A DNA stretch of 5,928 bases from CAJPST01 sp041795785 (lineage in GTDB: Bacteria; Pseudomonadota; Gammaproteobacteria; Enterobacterales; Pasteurellaceae). A model generated the notes under the pieces. That model was not told where the DNA came from, did no database searches, and saw nothing but the letters and a program-made list of their open reading frames with translations. Of this stretch, positions 4,055 through 5,928 are shown in pieces. The position numbers and the translations under genes were made by a program. Within the stretch, counting starts at the first letter, position 1, and each line of letters starts with the position of its first letter. Where the stretch lies: NCBI GenBank assembly GCA_041795785.1, contig JBHBXR010000026.1:1-5928 (forward strand). Direction: 5' to 3'.

Positions 4055-5479
4055 TTAAAGCGCTTTTAAGATGTCATCCACTCTATCTTTCGCATCGCCG
4101 AATAACATTTGCGTATTCTCTTTAAAGAACAACGGATTTTGCACACCCGCATAACCGGTATTCATTGAACGTTTGAAGACGATTACGTTTTGCGCTTTCC
4201 ATACTTCCAACACCGGCATACCGGCAATCGGGCTGTTCGGATCATCCATTGCGGCAGGGTTCACCGTATCATTCGCGCCGATAACCAAGACCGTATCGGT
4301 ATCCGCGAAATCTTCGTTGATTTCATCCATTTCCAATACGATATCGTAAGGCACTTTCGCTTCCGCCAATAATACGTTCATATGCCCCGGTAAACGACCG
4401 GCTACCGGGTGAATACCGAAACGCACATTAACGCCGCGTTCACGCAATTTTTGCGTAATTTCCGCCACCGGATATTGCGCTTGCGCTACCGCCATACCGT
4501 ACCCCGGCGTGATGATAACGGAACTTGAATTTTTCAATAATTCGGCAACTTCTTCCGCCGTGGTTTCACGGTGCTCCCCTTGTTCTTCATCAGAGCTTGC
4601 CACCGGATCGTTACCGAAACCGCCTGCAATAACGCTGATAAAAGAACGGTTCATGGCTTTACACATAATGTAAGACAGAATCGCACCTGAAGAACCCACT
4701 AAGGCGCCGGTAACAATCAATAAGTCGTTGCTGAGCATAAAGCCTGCCGCCGCAGCCGCCCAACCGGAATAAGAGTTAAGCATTGAAACCACTACCGGCA
4801 TATCCGCACCGCCGATGGATGCCACCAAATGCCAGCCGAACGCCAAAGCGATTGCCGTCATTAACAACAGCGGGAACATATTGTTCGGTTCTTTTAAGAA
4901 CGCCCACATTAATAATGCGGAAATCACTAACGCCGCCAAATTTAATTTATGACGGTGCGGTAAGGTTAGGGCTTTTGAATCGAAAATACCGCGTAACTTA
5001 CCGAATGCCACCACGGAACCGGTGAACGTGACCGCCCCGATAAAGACACCTAAGAATACTTCTACATAATGGATGTTATCCAATACCGCCTGCTCGGCTA
5101 AAAATGCCGCTTGTTGGGCATCGTCCAATCCCGCCGGCATAACCGGAATGTCATGTAAACCATAGCTGTTGAAACCGACCAGCACCGCCGCCAAACCGAC
5201 GAAACTATGCAAAATCGCCACCAACTCCGGCATTTCCGTCATTTCCACTTTTAATGCGCGTTGAATACCCAACACGGCGCCCACCGCCATGGCAATTAAA
5301 ATCCAGAATTGACCTTCAGTTTGCGGCCCGAATACGGTTGCGACCAGCGCAATCGCCATACCGATAATGCCATACCAACAACCCGCCTTCGCCGTTTCGT
5401 GTTTAGAGAGACCGGCTAAGCTCATAATGAAGAGTAATGCCGCTACAATATATGCGGCCTGTACTAAACCTTCTGACAT
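4055..5479 (-). CDS. pntB: NAD(P) transhydrogenase subunit beta
   Basis: This inner-membrane subunit, with PntA, couples hydride transfer from NADH to NADP+ to inward proton movement, supplying NADPH. The 474 residues comprise about nine membrane helices (dII, roughly 1-290) and a C-terminal cytosolic NADP(H)-binding domain (dIII, about 300-474). Residues known to matter in the E. coli protein are present: His91 in the proton path (AILHSF), Asp226 (GGAD) and Asn235 (MLN, E. coli Asn222). In dIII the fingerprint GYGMAVAQAQ is at 326-335, GRLPGHMNVLLAEA at 361-374, Asp404 in GANDTVNPA, and Lys436/Arg437 before SMNTGYAG. It is about 12 residues longer than E. coli PntB, mainly because of a longer loop (about 107-137) after the helix carrying His91, expected on the periplasmic side. 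It starts 11 bp after the pntA stop, with AGGAG overlapping that stop, so translation is probably coupled. A strong terminator follows. Confidence 0.97.
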   Translation of the reverse strand: MSEGLVQAAYIVAALLFIMSLAGLSKHETAKAGCWYGIIGMAIALVATVFGPQTEGQFWILIAMAVGAVLGIQRALKVEMTEMPELVAILHSFVGLAAVLVGFNSYGLHDIPVMPAGLDDAQQAAFLAEQAVLDNIHYVEVFLGVFIGAVTFTGSVVAFGKLRGIFDSKALTLPHRHKLNLAALVISALLMWAFLKEPNNMFPLLLMTAIALAFGWHLVASIGGADMPVVVSMLNSYSGWAAAAAGFMLSNDLLIVTGALVGSSGAILSYIMCKAMNRSFISVIAGGFGNDPVASSDEEQGEHRETTAEEVAELLKNSSSVIITPGYGMAVAQAQYPVAEITQKLRERGVNVRFGIHPVAGRLPGHMNVLLAEAKVPYDIVLEMDEINEDFADTDTVLVIGANDTVNPAAMDDPNSPIAGMPVLEVWKAQNVIVFKRSMNTGYAGVQNPLFFKENTQMLFGDAKDRVDDILKAL

Positions 5480-5486
5480 CGTCTTT

Positions 5487-5491
5487 CTCCT
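5487..5491 (-). promoter_or_regulatory. Ribosome binding site of pntB, overlapping the pntA stop
   Basis: AGGAG on the minus strand lies 7 nt before the pntB ATG, and its first A is the last base of the pntA TAA. Ribosomes finishing pntA would therefore sit on the pntB start site, favouring coupled, balanced production of the two subunits. Confidence 0.85.
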
Positions 5492-5928
5492 TAACCTTTT
5501 CTAAACATAGCAAGCATGCGTTGGGTAACTTTAAAGCCCCCGAAAATATTAATACTTGCCACTAAAATTGCGATAAACGCCAGAATGCTGATAAAGAAAC
5601 TGCCTTGTGCAATTTGCAATAATGCGCCCACGATAATAATCCCCGAAATGGCATTAGTTACCGCCATTAACGGAGTGTGCAAAGCGTGGCTGACGTTCCA
5701 CACAACATAGTAACCGACCACACAAGACAACACGAAGACGGTGAAATGAGATAGAAACGCGGTAGGCGCAACGGAAGCAAGCCATAAGAATAAAACGCCG
5801 GCTAATGCCATTAAACCGTATTTAACACGCGGATCAGCAGGTTTTTCTTCTTTTTTCGCTACCGGAGCCGCCGCTTTTTGTTGCGGTTGGGCGGATACTT
5901 GAATCGGTGGCGCCGGCCAAGTCACTTC
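5491..5928 (-). CDS. pntA: NAD(P) transhydrogenase subunit alpha, C-terminal part only (gene runs off the window)
   Basis: Only the last 145 residues are visible; the frame is open through the right edge, and the GTG at 5925 is an internal Val codon. What is seen is the linker and membrane part of PntA: EVTWPAPPIQVSAQPQ (1-16), which closes the NAD(H)-binding domain dI, then an Ala/Pro/Lys-rich linker (17-36), and four membrane helices near 37-55, 60-78, 87-107 and 111-131. It ends at GGFKVTQRMLAMFRKG, the expected C-terminus. The helices form part of the dII proton channel together with PntB. Motifs HFTVFVLSCVVGYYVVWNV and HALHTPL are near-identical to E. coli PntA as I remember it. The linker lacks the Cys-containing KCTCSPW stretch of the E. 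coli protein and reads KPADPRVK instead. It is the first gene of the pntAB pair; its promoter lies outside the window. Confidence 0.95.
   Translation of the reverse strand, partial: EVTWPAPPIQVSAQPQQKAAAPVAKKEEKPADPRVKYGLMALAGVLFLWLASVAPTAFLSHFTVFVLSCVVGYYVVWNVSHALHTPLMAVTNAISGIIIVGALLQIAQGSFFISILAFIAILVASINIFGGFKVTQRMLAMFRKG

Noticed and set aside
4783..5025. Open frame antisense to pntB (also those at 4190-4372 and 5516-5710 against pntB and pntA)
   Set aside because: The opposite strand encodes well-conserved transhydrogenase residues; the antisense products look random and lack start signals.
1..5928. A defence system, prophage, insertion sequence or CRISPR array
   Set aside because: No transposase, phage, nuclease or spacer-repeat pattern is visible. 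All genes but the unknown paralogs belong to known housekeeping or repair families, and base composition looks even.

Overview
The window comes from a Pasteurellaceae chromosome, most likely the Haemophilus/Aggregatibacter/Pasteurella/Basfia side of the family. Four perfect copies of the Hin-type DNA uptake signal core (AAGTGCGGT) lie in under 6 kb. All four are intergenic and all have the A/T tracts of the extended signal downstream. Protein sequences and gene content (UspE, ornithine carbamoyltransferase, PntA/PntB) agree with a gammaproteobacterium of this family. The genus cannot be fixed from what is visible.

Layout: (1) the plus strand opens inside uspE, a two-domain universal stress protein cut at its 5' end by the window edge. 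It ends at a strong hairpin terminator built on an uptake signal. (2) An ornithine carbamoyltransferase gene (argF, with a sequence type close to catabolic ArcB) follows as a stand-alone unit. It ends at a second uptake-signal terminator shared with the converging minus-strand gene. (3) From about 2094 to the right edge everything is on the minus strand. In transcription order, right to left, these are the 3' end of pntA, pntB, a 179-bp intergenic region with two consecutive hairpins, two paralogous small exported proteins of unknown function, and a uracil-DNA-glycosylase-superfamily protein.

Functionally, pntA and pntB form a translationally coupled pair (11-bp gap, with the pntB ribosome site overlapping the pntA stop). 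They encode the membrane-bound proton-translocating NAD(P) transhydrogenase. The two exported paralogs share signal peptides, a PPKL motif, a Y-x-FIPM motif and an almost identical WYFLDWW motif, and look like a tandem duplication. The glycosylase gene lies 74 bp downstream of them. Nothing seen ties these three genes to the transhydrogenase.

Most of the window is ordinary core-genome sequence and I see no evidence of a new multi-gene system. The points most worth a second look are the tandem hairpins behind pntB, the unknown exported paralog pair, the catabolic-type carbamoyltransferase without arc neighbours, the unusual active-site motif of the glycosylase-like protein, and uptake signals serving as one arm of terminators.
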